Position numbers and translations under genes: made by a program | Notes under the pieces: model-generated | The model's database searches: none | Told to the model about the DNA's origin: nothing | Seen by the model: only the letters and a program-made list of their open reading frames with translations | DNA from: Arcobacter sp. | GTDB taxonomy: Bacteria > Campylobacterota > Campylobacteria > Campylobacterales > Arcobacteraceae | Direction: 5' to 3' | Assembly (NCBI GenBank): GCA_020048055.1 | Contig: JAIFNA010000001.1 | Span: 28,985-92,984 of the forward strand | DNA: 64,000 nt | In this document: positions 53,658 through 63,033 of the stretch, in pieces | How positions within the stretch are numbered: the stretch's first letter is position 1 | How the letters are laid out: each line of letters opens with the position of its first letter

Positions 53658-55853
53658 TTATTTTATTGTTTTTATTTCAGCTTGTGCTTGTTTTAGTAAA
53701 TTTAAAATAAATTCTGAGCCTTCATTCTTTTTTGAATTCTCATATGTTTTAATAAAATTCTGTAAAGCACTTTTTAGAAATTTTTTATCTGCATTGTGTA
53801 TATTATCCCACTTATCTTGAGCTTCTTGATTTACTTTTGCAAACTTATTTTGCTTTTGTGCCTCTTCTAAAGTATTTTGAATAGCTTGTAACTCATTAAT
53901 TTTTTCATTTTCTGGATACTTAACAATAAAATTCTTGATAATATGAATATCATTTGAAGAGAGTGCTTTTTCAAAATCATCATTTTCTTTTTTGATTTTT
54001 GCTTCTAATTCCTCTTTTTCTTTTTTAGCTTGAATTTCTTGTCGTGCTTTTTCTTCTCTCTCTTTAGCTATCTCCTCTTTTCTTGAAATCAAAGATTTTC
54101 TCTCTTCATCACTAAGAAGTGATTTAACTGTAACTGATTTGATATTGTCAAGCGCTGTATAGTTTCTTAAATAGTCTTGCTCATTGCCTGTTTTATTTTT
54201 TGCAAACTCTGGTAGTTCTAAATATTTTAGTTTTGAATTTCCATCATTTTTTTGTTCTGTTGCCATTGAAACTAACTCTTTTAAGTGCTCACTACTTGCC
54301 CAATTTGGTATTTGTTCTGTTAGTGTAGTTTCAAACTCTTTAAGATAACTATTGATATCTTTTACACCATCAAGCTTTAACTCAATTTTGCCATAACCTA
54401 AAGATTTTGCCATACCAATATTGTGAAATGTTTTAGTGGTGTTGTGAAATGTAAGTGCTGAAAGCAATGCTCCAATCTCTGCTTTTTGAAGATTGTGATA
54501 TCTCAGTTTACCTTTGAATACTACTTCATCTTTTAAGGGCTTAAATGTTGTACCGACATTATCATTACCAGTAATTGTTGTTTTTGTAGTTTGATTTGAA
54601 TTATGAATAGGGTATCTTTTTCTACCTGCAATTTCAAAATAACTATCCATAAAAGTAGTGAATAATTTTCCATCAGTTTGTTGAACATAGATTGGATAGT
54701 ATGAAGCTCGTGGTGTTCCTAAAATCTCTTTTCTAGGATTCATTGGAGTTATATTTGAAATCGCTTTAAAATGGCTAAATTGTACTCTTCCTTTTAATGC
54801 TTCCTTTTTTTCTTTATTGATATAACCAAATATTGTTTGAGCTAAATCCAAATCTTCACTTTCAAAATGTGCTTTTGGAATACCATCTTTAATACTATGA
54901 GAATACGGTAATTTATAAAGATATGAAAGTCCAAAATGTTTTATGGTAGCACCATCTTTTTGAAAAAATACAGGAACTTTCTCTCCATTTTCAAGTTTCT
55001 TTTTCCAATAAGTCCAATCTGGTGATTCTTTTGGTTCTGTTGTTCGTTTGTCAAAATAGGCGAATTTGAAGTTTTCCATAGCTTCTTTTGAAACTGGTAA
55101 TTCACCTTTTGCATCAAAAAATAAAAACTCATACCCTTTTCCATCTCCCATTTTACCTGTATCTTTTCTTGGAGTTGGTTGACCTGTTAGAACTAAAATA
55201 GCTTTATTTTTATCATCTTTTGAGTAGTTATAAAAAACTCTATTGTCATATTTTGCATTCGTTTTTGACTTAAAAGGTTCAGATAAAGTTATTGCCTTTA
55301 ATCCTGCTCCAATCTTATTATATTTATACTCTGAAGATTTTTGTTTTTGATTTTTTGCATCAAAATTATTTCCCTTAAAATATTGTGCAAATTTAACATT
55401 TAGTGCTTTATCTATCTCTTCATGTCTTATGCGTCCGACTTCTCCGCAATCTTCAATGATATAGTTATTATTGACTTTTTTAAGCCAACCACCAAAGGTA
55501 GGTTTTTTCATTTCGCTCATATAAAAATTATCTGCTTTTGATAAATCTCTAACCGCATAAGTGTTGTCATCAAAAATTTCATCTCTCATTTTAGAAAAAC
55601 TCATAATCTCCAAAACATTTCTAACCATCCCTTTGACACTGGTCGACGGGATATAATATTGTCCATTATGTTGACAAAATTCCTCTTTGTTTTCGTGGTC
55701 TCTTATAAAAATTGGACTTTTAGCCGTAATTGTAATCCCTATCTCACCACTTTCACCATCTTCAAATGGTATATCGTGACTGACTTGTTCACTCCAAGTT
55801 GGATAAAAAACCTCTTTATTTAGAGGTACAAAATTGTATGGTGCTGTTATCAT
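53658..55853 (-). CDS. Large Cas7-like RAMP (insertion-type, TIGR03986-like)
   Basis: A 731-residue RAMP that starts ITAPYNFVPLNKEVFYPTW, the hallmark of TIGR03986 proteins of type III-D. RAMP features: YIPSTSVKGMVRNVLEIMSF, the FRxxG-like GRVQFSHF, and FHNIGMAKSLGYGKIELKL (Gly-rich loop, about 490-508). Two long insertions separate these. The last about 180 residues are a charged coiled coil (REEKARQEIQAKKEKEELEA). It corresponds to the Cas7-insertion subunit of III-D variants. It overlaps the Csx19-like gene by 4 bases. Confidence 0.88.
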   Translation of the reverse strand: MITAPYNFVPLNKEVFYPTWSEQVSHDIPFEDGESGEIGITITAKSPIFIRDHENKEEFCQHNGQYYIPSTSVKGMVRNVLEIMSFSKMRDEIFDDNTYAVRDLSKADNFYMSEMKKPTFGGWLKKVNNNYIIEDCGEVGRIRHEEIDKALNVKFAQYFKGNNFDAKNQKQKSSEYKYNKIGAGLKAITLSEPFKSKTNAKYDNRVFYNYSKDDKNKAILVLTGQPTPRKDTGKMGDGKGYEFLFFDAKGELPVSKEAMENFKFAYFDKRTTEPKESPDWTYWKKKLENGEKVPVFFQKDGATIKHFGLSYLYKLPYSHSIKDGIPKAHFESEDLDLAQTIFGYINKEKKEALKGRVQFSHFKAISNITPMNPRKEILGTPRASYYPIYVQQTDGKLFTTFMDSYFEIAGRKRYPIHNSNQTTKTTITGNDNVGTTFKPLKDEVVFKGKLRYHNLQKAEIGALLSALTFHNTTKTFHNIGMAKSLGYGKIELKLDGVKDINSYLKEFETTLTEQIPNWASSEHLKELVSMATEQKNDGNSKLKYLELPEFAKNKTGNEQDYLRNYTALDNIKSVTVKSLLSDEERKSLISRKEEIAKEREEKARQEIQAKKEKEELEAKIKKENDDFEKALSSNDIHIIKNFIVKYPENEKINELQAIQNTLEEAQKQNKFAKVNQEAQDKWDNIHNADKKFLKSALQNFIKTYENSKKNEGSEFILNLLKQAQAEIKTIK

Positions 55854-56260
55854 TTATCATCTCCTTTTGCAAATCCTACAAAGACTACTTTTTTGAGTTT
55901 TAGTGTAGGAATATTTTCACAAAATGGGTCGTTTTCCTCTTCCCAAATCTGAGCCATTTTAATTTTATAACTAAAATCTTTTATATCTGAAATATATTTT
56001 TCGGTATCTTTTGATGCTATATTTGAAATATCTGTTGTTGAAATCAACCAACTATCATTTATTTGTCTAATCATTACAGATTCACTTCCGTTACAAAAAT
56101 GAGCCTCATAGATAAAGCCACTTTCATCAACTATCTCAACCTTTTTAGCACCTGTAAATATATCTTTTTCTTTATCTATTGGACGATTTGAAAATTGAAC
56201 ATAACCTTCATAATCCCTATAATTTTCATTTATTATTTTTGCAATATCTTCTTTTCTCAT
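55850..56260 (-). CDS. Csx19-like / TIGR04423-like small subunit
   Basis: A 136-residue protein: YEGYVQFSNRPIDKEKD, then KVEIVDESGFIYEAHFCNGS and SESVMIRQINDSWLISTTDI. Its size and its place between two cas7 genes fit Csx19, an accessory subunit of type III-D complexes; the sequence also recalls a small type III-associated family seen in Campylobacterota. I cannot decide between them. Overlaps of 4 bases on both sides show strict coupling. Confidence 0.55.
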   Translation of the reverse strand: MRKEDIAKIINENYRDYEGYVQFSNRPIDKEKDIFTGAKKVEIVDESGFIYEAHFCNGSESVMIRQINDSWLISTTDISNIASKDTEKYISDIKDFSYKIKMAQIWEEENDPFCENIPTLKLKKVVFVGFAKGDDK

Positions 56261-57555
56261 AGTTTTTCTCCATCTTTTAAAACAGTTCCAATAAACACTC
56301 CATGCCCTTTTGTTGTAGCCCCACCAAGAGGAAGCATACCTGTAGCTATATCTTTAAGTGTAGTTTCAAATGCTTTTAGTTCATCAGACACAATTGACTT
56401 TTCAAGTAAAATTTCTATTTCGTACTTATCATTGTCTTTAGATATAGTTTTTTCTTGAAATAATGCCCCATCAAGTCCTCCACCTGTAAATCTATCAATT
56501 GCCACATGGTCAAATGTTTTAGTTTGCCCACCATCATTTTTAAAACAATCAGAGATAAGGATTTTCCCTTTTTGTCCAAGTTCAGTTTCGTTATCACTTG
56601 CTAACTCTTTTTTGTGTCCAAAAATAGCATCAATAGATAGAACTCCATTGTTTGCTTCTATTGTATTGCCTTTGAGTTTATTAAAATGATATGTTGTACG
56701 ATGAGCAATTGCCCCTTTTACTGAACTTGCCGGTATTAATACTTTTTTAGCTGTTAGTTTTTTATTTTCATAGTCCACAACACTTTCATACACGGGTGTC
56801 ATATCCGCATCATCATCTCCAAATCCACTCCCAAACATGAAGAAATCTTCTGGGCAAATTTTGAGAGTATAGACTGTATAGTTGATATTTTGTCGTTCAT
56901 CTTTTGGGAAAAGTTTTGAATATGAGGTATTAAGAGAAGACGATTTTTCTTGATATTCTTTGGTTGTAATTTCAAAAGTATCATAGCTACTAAGCTCATT
57001 TAAAATCTTAATATCCCCAAATCCTTTAGTGGTACCGCCACCCAATCTAAAAACTTTTGAATTGATAACTTTGATGAGTTCATCCCAATTTGAATGGTCA
57101 TTGTCATCAGCTATTAGTTCTAGTCTAAATTTAAAACGAGTACCTTTATAAACTACCTCTTCATCAAATTTTCCACTATTTTCACTGTCTGCTACACCTT
57201 TTGATGTAATCTTTGTGTGTTCTCTTTGAGGAAGGTTTTCAAAAATCTTTAAAAAGTCATTTTTATTTGGATTGAGTGTTTCTATCACTTGCATATCTTT
57301 ATCACAAAGAAGTGCATTTGAGATGATAATCCTTGAGCCTTTTTCATCACCAAATATATCATTTGCAAAATTTTTATCAAACTCTTTTCGCAAAACTCCA
57401 GCAATAGAAGTTCCTAGTATCATAGGAAGCTCATTCCAATCTTTTTGTACAGGAGCATCTTGAAGCATATCAAGATCACTACTTCCTACTTTTAGAGGAG
57501 TTTTTGCTTCAAAAACTATATTGGCTATATATCTTTTGTTATACTTATTTCCCAT
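56257..57555 (-). CDS. Double Cas7 RAMP (Cas7-2x)
   Basis: A 432-residue protein composed of two Csm3-like RAMPs. First unit: IVFEAKTPLKVGSSDLDML, PMILGTSIAGVLRKEFD, REHTKITSKGVADSENSGKF and RLGGGTTKGFGDIK (residues about 10-190). Second unit: IPASSVKGAIAHRTTYHF, HVAIDRFTGGGLDGALFQE with a candidate catalytic Asp, and LGGATTKGHGVF (about 270-425). Cas7 subunits form the backbone and cut target RNA every 6 nt. The fusion is the Cas7-2x of III-D variants. Confidence 0.88.
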   Translation of the reverse strand: MGNKYNKRYIANIVFEAKTPLKVGSSDLDMLQDAPVQKDWNELPMILGTSIAGVLRKEFDKNFANDIFGDEKGSRIIISNALLCDKDMQVIETLNPNKNDFLKIFENLPQREHTKITSKGVADSENSGKFDEEVVYKGTRFKFRLELIADDNDHSNWDELIKVINSKVFRLGGGTTKGFGDIKILNELSSYDTFEITTKEYQEKSSSLNTSYSKLFPKDERQNINYTVYTLKICPEDFFMFGSGFGDDDADMTPVYESVVDYENKKLTAKKVLIPASSVKGAIAHRTTYHFNKLKGNTIEANNGVLSIDAIFGHKKELASDNETELGQKGKILISDCFKNDGGQTKTFDHVAIDRFTGGGLDGALFQEKTISKDNDKYEIEILLEKSIVSDELKAFETTLKDIATGMLPLGGATTKGHGVFIGTVLKDGEKL

Positions 57556-58906
57556 CTTTTCCCCCTTTTGTGTGTTTACTTACTATCATCGCAAGAAGTT
57601 TTGTAAATTCTAGTGGATTAGATGATTTTTGAATCTCACTGAAAAGCTTTCCTTTTGTATCTTCCCATTGTTTTTTTGAAGTACCTTTTGAGAAATAATC
57701 TTCTATTTTTACTATTAAATCCTCTTTATTTTGTGCTATTGAAGCAAATATTCGTATTTGTCCCCATTGTGATTTTGATGGGCCAATTAAATCTTTGTAC
57801 ACTCTTTGCACATCAGATGAAACTTCAAATATGTCATTTTCTTTTTGATGCTTATGAGATAAGAATGAGATAAGATTTTTATCAACATTGTCTTTTTGAC
57901 TGTATTGTTTTTCTTGTATATATTTTGTAAGAATTGGATTTTTAAAGGCTAGAAACTCTGGGTTGATGATAATATCTCCAAATCCTTCATTTAAAAATGC
58001 TCCTATTTTAGAAGGTATCTCATCTATGCAGTTTTGAACTGCTATGATGCTCCCATTGTTTATACAAACTCTTGTATATTCTTTTGTTTGTCGTTTGTAG
58101 TTGTATGGATGATATGTAGAAGTTTTGATATATGTTTTATCCCAAACTATCTCTCCACTTGTAAGTCCTAAATTTTCTATAGTTGGTGTACTTGTAAAGT
58201 TTCCATCTTTATCATACAAAGCTAATCTTGAATTTACATAGATATAAGTCAAATTTTCAGATGGTTTTTTACTCTCTATTTGTTTTGGAGTGTCTATTAG
58301 AGATATCAATACTTGACCATATTGACTTGTTTTTGATTTTCCTAGTTTTTTTGTTCCAAGAAGATTTTGTTCTACTTGTAAGATATATTTTTCATCTTTG
58401 TATGAAACTTTAAATATCCAATTTGACCCAGATTTTAAAGCACTATATCCGTACATTCCACTATCTTGGCTTTTTCTATTTTCTTTATCATATGATGATT
58501 TTTGAGAGTAGTTATATTCAGGCAATATAAATGTTCCAGATGAAGTCATAAAACCATTTCGTATTTGTTTTAGTTGTTGTTGATCTTCTCTTAAAGTTTT
58601 TTCTTCTTCATTGGTGAGTTCTAATCTATTAAAAATCCCTTCTCCAACTTTTAGAGAATGAAAAACTAGTGGTATTTTATATGTTTGTTCTGCTTCAATA
58701 GCAATATGAGCGTCTCCAAATTGCACTGCTCCACTATGAAAAACTTCAAAAGCATCATCTCCAAAACTATCATAAGCAGTTGCTACCATACCTAAAAAGT
58801 TACTACCACTTATAAAATCACTTAAAGCTACATTTCCTTGTGTATTTGAACTAGCTGGAAGTACAATATCACTTAAAAATTCACAATTATAGTATTTCGT
58901 TATCAT
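57545..58906 (-). CDS. csx10: Csx10, Cas5-like RAMP of type III-D
   Basis: A 453-residue protein. FLSDIVLPASSNTQGNVALS, then DFISGSNFLGMVATAYDSFG (residues about 10-48), matches Csx10 (D/E-x-S-L/V-x-x-x-S-N-T/S-x-G-N... then PGS-x-x-x-G). VQFGDAHI and LNEGFGDIIINPE (Gly loop, about 325) are also typical. Csx10 defines subtype III-D and probably binds the crRNA 5-prime handle. It overlaps both neighbours. Confidence 0.88.
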   Translation of the reverse strand: MITKYYNCEFLSDIVLPASSNTQGNVALSDFISGSNFLGMVATAYDSFGDDAFEVFHSGAVQFGDAHIAIEAEQTYKIPLVFHSLKVGEGIFNRLELTNEEEKTLREDQQQLKQIRNGFMTSSGTFILPEYNYSQKSSYDKENRKSQDSGMYGYSALKSGSNWIFKVSYKDEKYILQVEQNLLGTKKLGKSKTSQYGQVLISLIDTPKQIESKKPSENLTYIYVNSRLALYDKDGNFTSTPTIENLGLTSGEIVWDKTYIKTSTYHPYNYKRQTKEYTRVCINNGSIIAVQNCIDEIPSKIGAFLNEGFGDIIINPEFLAFKNPILTKYIQEKQYSQKDNVDKNLISFLSHKHQKENDIFEVSSDVQRVYKDLIGPSKSQWGQIRIFASIAQNKEDLIVKIEDYFSKGTSKKQWEDTKGKLFSEIQKSSNPLEFTKLLAMIVSKHTKGGKDGK

Positions 58907-59406
58907 TTGATTACCTCGATTTTACATCTTCCAAGACCTCTATTTCTATTGAGTCCTATTTGTTTTATCATACCTAGTGCTTGAGTTATTAACTCCTCAT
59001 CTTCACACTCTATTGTCCCACTTAAAAGTAAAGGTACTACAACTTCTATCTCTCGTAAACTTTTATCCACTGCGATTCCATTTTCTCCAATTTGTGTAGA
59101 GGTAACTTTATCAAAAAGATGTTTTTTGAGTATTGGATTATTGATAAGATAATTTGCTGTATCTTCATCTAAAGTAGCATTTGAAAAATATGAACTCGCT
59201 ATATTGCTCCCTTTGTCACCAAATATTTCTTTTACTTTTGAATTATCAAGAAGTTCCACCATCTCTTTTACTAATCCTTTAAGTGTTTTTCCTGGAAGAT
59301 ATGGCAATCCATCACTATCTTTTACTACCAAACTATCCATTGAAGGACCCGCACTAGCACCACTGCTTAAATGCCAAAAGTCATAAAAAGTTATATTATA
59401 TTTCAT
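58903..59406 (-). CDS. Small Cas7 (Csm3-like RAMP)
   Basis: A 167-residue single RAMP: ITFYDFWHLSSGASAGPSMD, PYLPGKTLKGLVKEMVELLD, then STQIGENGIAVDKSLREIEV and the Gly-rich GLNRNRGLGRCKIEV. Shorter than usual Csm3 (about 220), which may mean a reduced thumb. It overlaps cas10 (TAATG) and csx10 (ATGA). Confidence 0.85.
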   Translation of the reverse strand: MKYNITFYDFWHLSSGASAGPSMDSLVVKDSDGLPYLPGKTLKGLVKEMVELLDNSKVKEIFGDKGSNIASSYFSNATLDEDTANYLINNPILKKHLFDKVTSTQIGENGIAVDKSLREIEVVVPLLLSGTIECEDEELITQALGMIKQIGLNRNRGLGRCKIEVIK

Positions 59407-60827
59407 TATTTGTTACTCCAATCTACTACTGAAAGATGTGTATCGATCTCACCTATTGGTGTATATGTTTTATTGTCTCTCATATATGTAAGTTCTGTTA
59501 GTTTCATCTCATTGTTAAACTCGAAAAGATTATTTTCCAAACTTCTTTTATTGTACATTTTTTCTTTCAAATCCATCATTTGATTAATTCTAAGAAGTCT
59601 TTCTTTTGCATCATTGGAGTTTTGCCCAACAATTGTCAGCCACTCTCTATATCTACTTGCTGGGCTTCCTTGCACCATCAAAGCTCCGCTTAGATTGTTA
59701 AAAGCATCTATTGTAGAGTAGCTTTCTTGAGTATGTACAAAGTATGGTCCATAGTTTAAATATACTGTGTCAATCCCTTTGTTTAAAGTCAATTCTTTAT
59801 CAATATATTCATTAAAATCTGTAAAATTTGAACTTTGAATATTGTGAAACATCAAACTTGATGGTGCTAAATCTAGCTTTATAGCTTTACTATGCTTTTT
59901 ACTATAACTACAAAGTGATTCAGCAAGATTCACAGCATAATGGAATGGATATTTATGATTACAATAGGCGATTCCTGCACAAGCAGTTAAACCTGCTCCG
60001 CCCATTTGCTTTTGAGTTTGTTTTTCAAACTCTTTTAAAAACTTATTTGTAAAATCAAGAGCTATATTTGCATCGCATATGATAGTCATATCATCACCAC
60101 CAAGGATAACTTTTCTGATACTTTTTTTATTTATATCTTTAGTTGCATTTTCAAAAGCCGTATTAGTAGCCTCATCAAGATTTGTTGAAAATTCTTTATA
60201 TGCTTTTATAATCTCATCATCAGTTTTAAGATTTTTATTCATAGAAGCTATCATGGCTCCTAGTCCGTTTCCATCTGCATGGATAATAGCTGTTTTATTC
60301 TTCTTATTTTTAGGAATATTTACTGCCGAACTTTCATCATTTTTTGCTTCTGTCTCTTTTTGAATAGTTGCTTTATCAATACCCTCTTGAACTTCTGGTT
60401 TTCCACTTTTAGGAGCTAATTTGATGATGTTTATATTCGTATCTAGTGGAATTTCAGTTATATTTCTTTGTGTAAAAAGTTTCTTTTCTAAATTCTCAAA
60501 AGCATCTTTTAACTCACCATTTTCAAATTTAACAACTGCTTGAGATATTGTAATTCCAAAAGCTGATTGTTTTATTTCTTTTGGAAAATTTAAAACCAAA
60601 TCATCCAAAATATCTTTTTGGGTCTCATCAAAAATTAATTTTACATTTCCTGCTGCATTGATAACAACATTTTTTTCATATTTTTCTTTTACTTTATTGT
60701 TTATATTTTTTACAATTTCACTTGCACCTACTATAGTTTTTAGCTCATTTGTAGCAAAAATAAACTCCTGTATCCCTTGCACCGAAGCACCATATAAATA
60801 TTTACTCAACTGTGTTTCCTCCTTCAA
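59406..60827 (-). CDS. cas10: Cas10, signature large subunit with active GGDD
   Basis: A 473-residue Cas10. It begins straight at the palm-type YGASVQGIQEFIFATNELK, so the N-terminal HD nuclease is absent and single-stranded DNA cleavage is not expected. HADGNGLGAMI (183-193) and VILGGDDMTII (240-250) give an intact cyclase palm, followed by AGIAYCNHKYPFHYAVNLAE. It should make cyclic oligoadenylate on target RNA binding, feeding the CARF proteins of this locus. Confidence 0.94.
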   Translation of the reverse strand: MKEETQLSKYLYGASVQGIQEFIFATNELKTIVGASEIVKNINNKVKEKYEKNVVINAAGNVKLIFDETQKDILDDLVLNFPKEIKQSAFGITISQAVVKFENGELKDAFENLEKKLFTQRNITEIPLDTNINIIKLAPKSGKPEVQEGIDKATIQKETEAKNDESSAVNIPKNKKNKTAIIHADGNGLGAMIASMNKNLKTDDEIIKAYKEFSTNLDEATNTAFENATKDINKKSIRKVILGGDDMTIICDANIALDFTNKFLKEFEKQTQKQMGGAGLTACAGIAYCNHKYPFHYAVNLAESLCSYSKKHSKAIKLDLAPSSLMFHNIQSSNFTDFNEYIDKELTLNKGIDTVYLNYGPYFVHTQESYSTIDAFNNLSGALMVQGSPASRYREWLTIVGQNSNDAKERLLRINQMMDLKEKMYNKRSLENNLFEFNNEMKLTELTYMRDNKTYTPIGEIDTHLSVVDWSNK

Positions 60828-60845
60828 AAATTAAATTATCTTTCA

Positions 60846-61670
60846 TCATACTTTTAACTCCTTTACTTCAATCTTCCCGAGCCCAAAAACAGTGCTTTTC
60901 CCTAAAGCAATAAGCTCTCCTACTTTAAGGACTTCATAGCACTCTTTGCTTATATCTTTTATAGTTATTTCTCCCATCAAACCGCCTAAATTCATCGTTG
61001 TTTTTTGACGATTACTTTGTCTTGTAAGTTCTTTAAATTCAAGATTTTTACTAACAATTTCACCTGTCACAAGATAGGGGAACTTTTTATAATCACGCCC
61101 TAAAAGTTTCATTTGTCTTTGATAAATTGAGTTTATGATGTCGCTTAGTTCTATCTCATCGCTTCTTAAGTATCTATTTTCTTTTTTGATACGAAGTGGT
61201 GTTGCAAAGCGTAGTGTAATATTTGGACAGAAATTGTCGATTTCTAACTTTTTAGTAAACTCTTTTGGTAGTGAAAATTTGCCATCTTTGAAACAATTTG
61301 CATCATTGATATACATATCAAACTCTTTATAGGTTTTTTTCTCCACTCCAAGCCCTATTTGTGTAAGCAACATATGAAAAGCTGAAACCACATAAGGAAG
61401 TTTTGAAGTCGCCGTGTCAAAAAGGTAAAAGTCAAAATTGTAATATGAAAGCCCAAGTTCAAAGTCAAAACGGTATTTATGAAAAGTATTTTTCTCTTCA
61501 TAAAATTCGCTATAAAGGCAGTTTGAAGTAGCAAAACACCCCTCGCAAGAGTAAGATGGATTGATACAAGTTACTTTTTTGAGAGCATATCCCAAAGCCC
61601 CGCGAAGTTGGCTTCCTATAAAATATGGTGGTTTGTCTTTAATGATTATGGATAGTTTTGTGTAGATCAT
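60846..61670 (-). CDS. cas6: Cas6 pre-crRNA endoribonuclease
   Basis: A 274-residue double-RAMP. SQLRGALGYALKKVTC, the cysteine set CINPSYSCEGCFATSNC (residues about 35-52, possibly zinc-binding) and the closing NLGGLMGEITIKDIS then VGELIALGKSTVFGLGKIEV are features of the large Cas6 family with DUF2276-like C-terminus. It should process array 2 at the ATTGAAAC handle. The ATG lies in the stop of the Fic gene (ATGA). Confidence 0.9.
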   Translation of the reverse strand: MIYTKLSIIIKDKPPYFIGSQLRGALGYALKKVTCINPSYSCEGCFATSNCLYSEFYEEKNTFHKYRFDFELGLSYYNFDFYLFDTATSKLPYVVSAFHMLLTQIGLGVEKKTYKEFDMYINDANCFKDGKFSLPKEFTKKLEIDNFCPNITLRFATPLRIKKENRYLRSDEIELSDIINSIYQRQMKLLGRDYKKFPYLVTGEIVSKNLEFKELTRQSNRQKTTMNLGGLMGEITIKDISKECYEVLKVGELIALGKSTVFGLGKIEVKELKV

Positions 61671-62638
61671 CAGATAATTTCCATTTCAAAAATTAAATGT
61701 TTTATCAACTTTATCAAAATATCTTTCTCTTTTGGATTACTTGATGCTACTAGTAAAGTAAGAGCCGTTAGAGCATTATCATTTATCTTTTTTTCACCAT
61801 TGTGTTTATAGAGATAATCACATTTATCTAAAAAATAGACAAACATAAAAGATGCAGTTCTTTTATTTCCATCATTAAATGGATGGTCTTTGATGATAAA
61901 ATAAAGGAGATTTGAAGCCTTATCTTCTATGCTTGGATAGAGTTCAATGCCTCCAAATGTTTGGTAAAGATTGCCGATGATCCCAGAAAGTTGATCATCT
62001 TTTTCATTTCCAAAAAGTTCTGTTGCTTCTTTTTTGGCTATCAGATTACTTTTGAGTTGTGTGATAACTTTTTTCGTTTCGTCATAAGTAAGCTCATAAT
62101 TTGTCGTTTTACCATCAAAATCTTCAATACTTGCTTTATCGTAATTTTCAAGAAGTGAGAGGGTTTTTGTGTAGTTTTGAAGAAGTGAAATTATCTCTTT
62201 TTCCTCTCCAATTTGTTTGGTTGTCAAAAATTCTATCGTTTGTTTGAGATTATTTAAAATAGTTTTTGTTTTGGTGATTTTAGTTTCATTTATCGCATAG
62301 CCATCGGTTAGGTATTTTTTTAGCACTTGTGTTGCCCATTTTCTAAATTCGATAGCCTTTTGAGAACTTGTTCTATAGCCAACAGCTAAAACAATATCAA
62401 GACTATAAAAAGTTACAGGTTTGTCAGAATTTGCAATGTGCATTTTTTGCACATTGCTTTTTTCATCGACTTCTTCATCTTTTAAAATTTTATTTATATG
62501 TTTTGTGATAACTGAACGGTCTTTTTCAAAAACTTGAGCTATCTGATTTTGACTAAGCCAAAAAGACTCCCCGTCAAAACTTACTTGAAGTTCATTTTTA
62601 CCATCTTGTGTTTTGTAAAGTTCTATTTTATTTTGCAT
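61670..62638 (-). CDS. RhuM-Fic/Doc fusion protein
   Basis: 322 residues. The N-terminal RhuM domain (residues about 8-105: VSFDGESFWLSQNQIAQVFE, then TFYSLDIVLAVGYRTSSQKA and EFRKWATQVLKKY) precedes a Fic/Doc domain with the active-site HPFNDGNKRTASFMFVYF (about 255-272). Fic proteins transfer AMP or phosphate to targets. Start at the ATG at 62638 (AAGGATTGAAA before it). Its stop overlaps the cas6 start, so it is translated together with the CRISPR effector. Confidence 0.92.
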   Translation of the reverse strand: MQNKIELYKTQDGKNELQVSFDGESFWLSQNQIAQVFEKDRSVITKHINKILKDEEVDEKSNVQKMHIANSDKPVTFYSLDIVLAVGYRTSSQKAIEFRKWATQVLKKYLTDGYAINETKITKTKTILNNLKQTIEFLTTKQIGEEKEIISLLQNYTKTLSLLENYDKASIEDFDGKTTNYELTYDETKKVITQLKSNLIAKKEATELFGNEKDDQLSGIIGNLYQTFGGIELYPSIEDKASNLLYFIIKDHPFNDGNKRTASFMFVYFLDKCDYLYKHNGEKKINDNALTALTLLVASSNPKEKDILIKLIKHLIFEMEII

Positions 62639-62640
62639 TT

Positions 62641-63033
62641 TCAATCCTTCTTAATCCATGCGAATTTCTCTTGTTGGACTTTATCCATTTTTATGATAAG
62701 TTCTGCAACTTTGCCTTGTTGAATATTATAAATATCATCAAAAAATTGTTGAGTCATTAGATAATCTATGCTATATCTATCTTTACTATCTTTTTGAATA
62801 AAACTAAGATAACCAGCTATTTCAGCTCTTGTAACATCTTTTCTAATAATTGAAAACCTTGGATTACTTTCTTTACAACCATCAACCTCAAAGAAAAATT
62901 GTATAAGTTGTCTGTTTTTATATTCTTTCCATCTATTAAAACTAAAATTTCCAATAACAACAAACATTGTAATAAATGAAAATACTATGGTAACTTTATC
63001 CATCATATCTATCGTTTCTAATACCTCATTCAT
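62641..63033 (-). CDS. Unknown single-span membrane protein in the CRISPR operon
   Basis: 130 residues: a membrane helix (VTIVFSFITMFVVIGNFSFN, residues about 14-33) and a cytosolic helical domain (RKDVTRAEIAGYLSFIQKDS, FDDIYNIQQGKVAELIIKMD). No family recognised. It overlaps csx20 by 8 bases and is followed after 2 bp by the RhuM-Fic gene. The topology suits a membrane-anchored effector or regulator of the type III response. Confidence 0.6.
   Translation of the reverse strand: MNEVLETIDMMDKVTIVFSFITMFVVIGNFSFNRWKEYKNRQLIQFFFEVDGCKESNPRFSIIRKDVTRAEIAGYLSFIQKDSKDRYSIDYLMTQQFFDDIYNIQQGKVAELIIKMDKVQQEKFAWIKKD

Noticed and set aside
62090-62115. Match to CATAATTTGTCGTTTT, similar to the shared promoter element
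   Set aside because: It lies within the RhuM-Fic coding sequence, lacks the TGACM pentamer at the right distance and has no -10 box at 11 bp.
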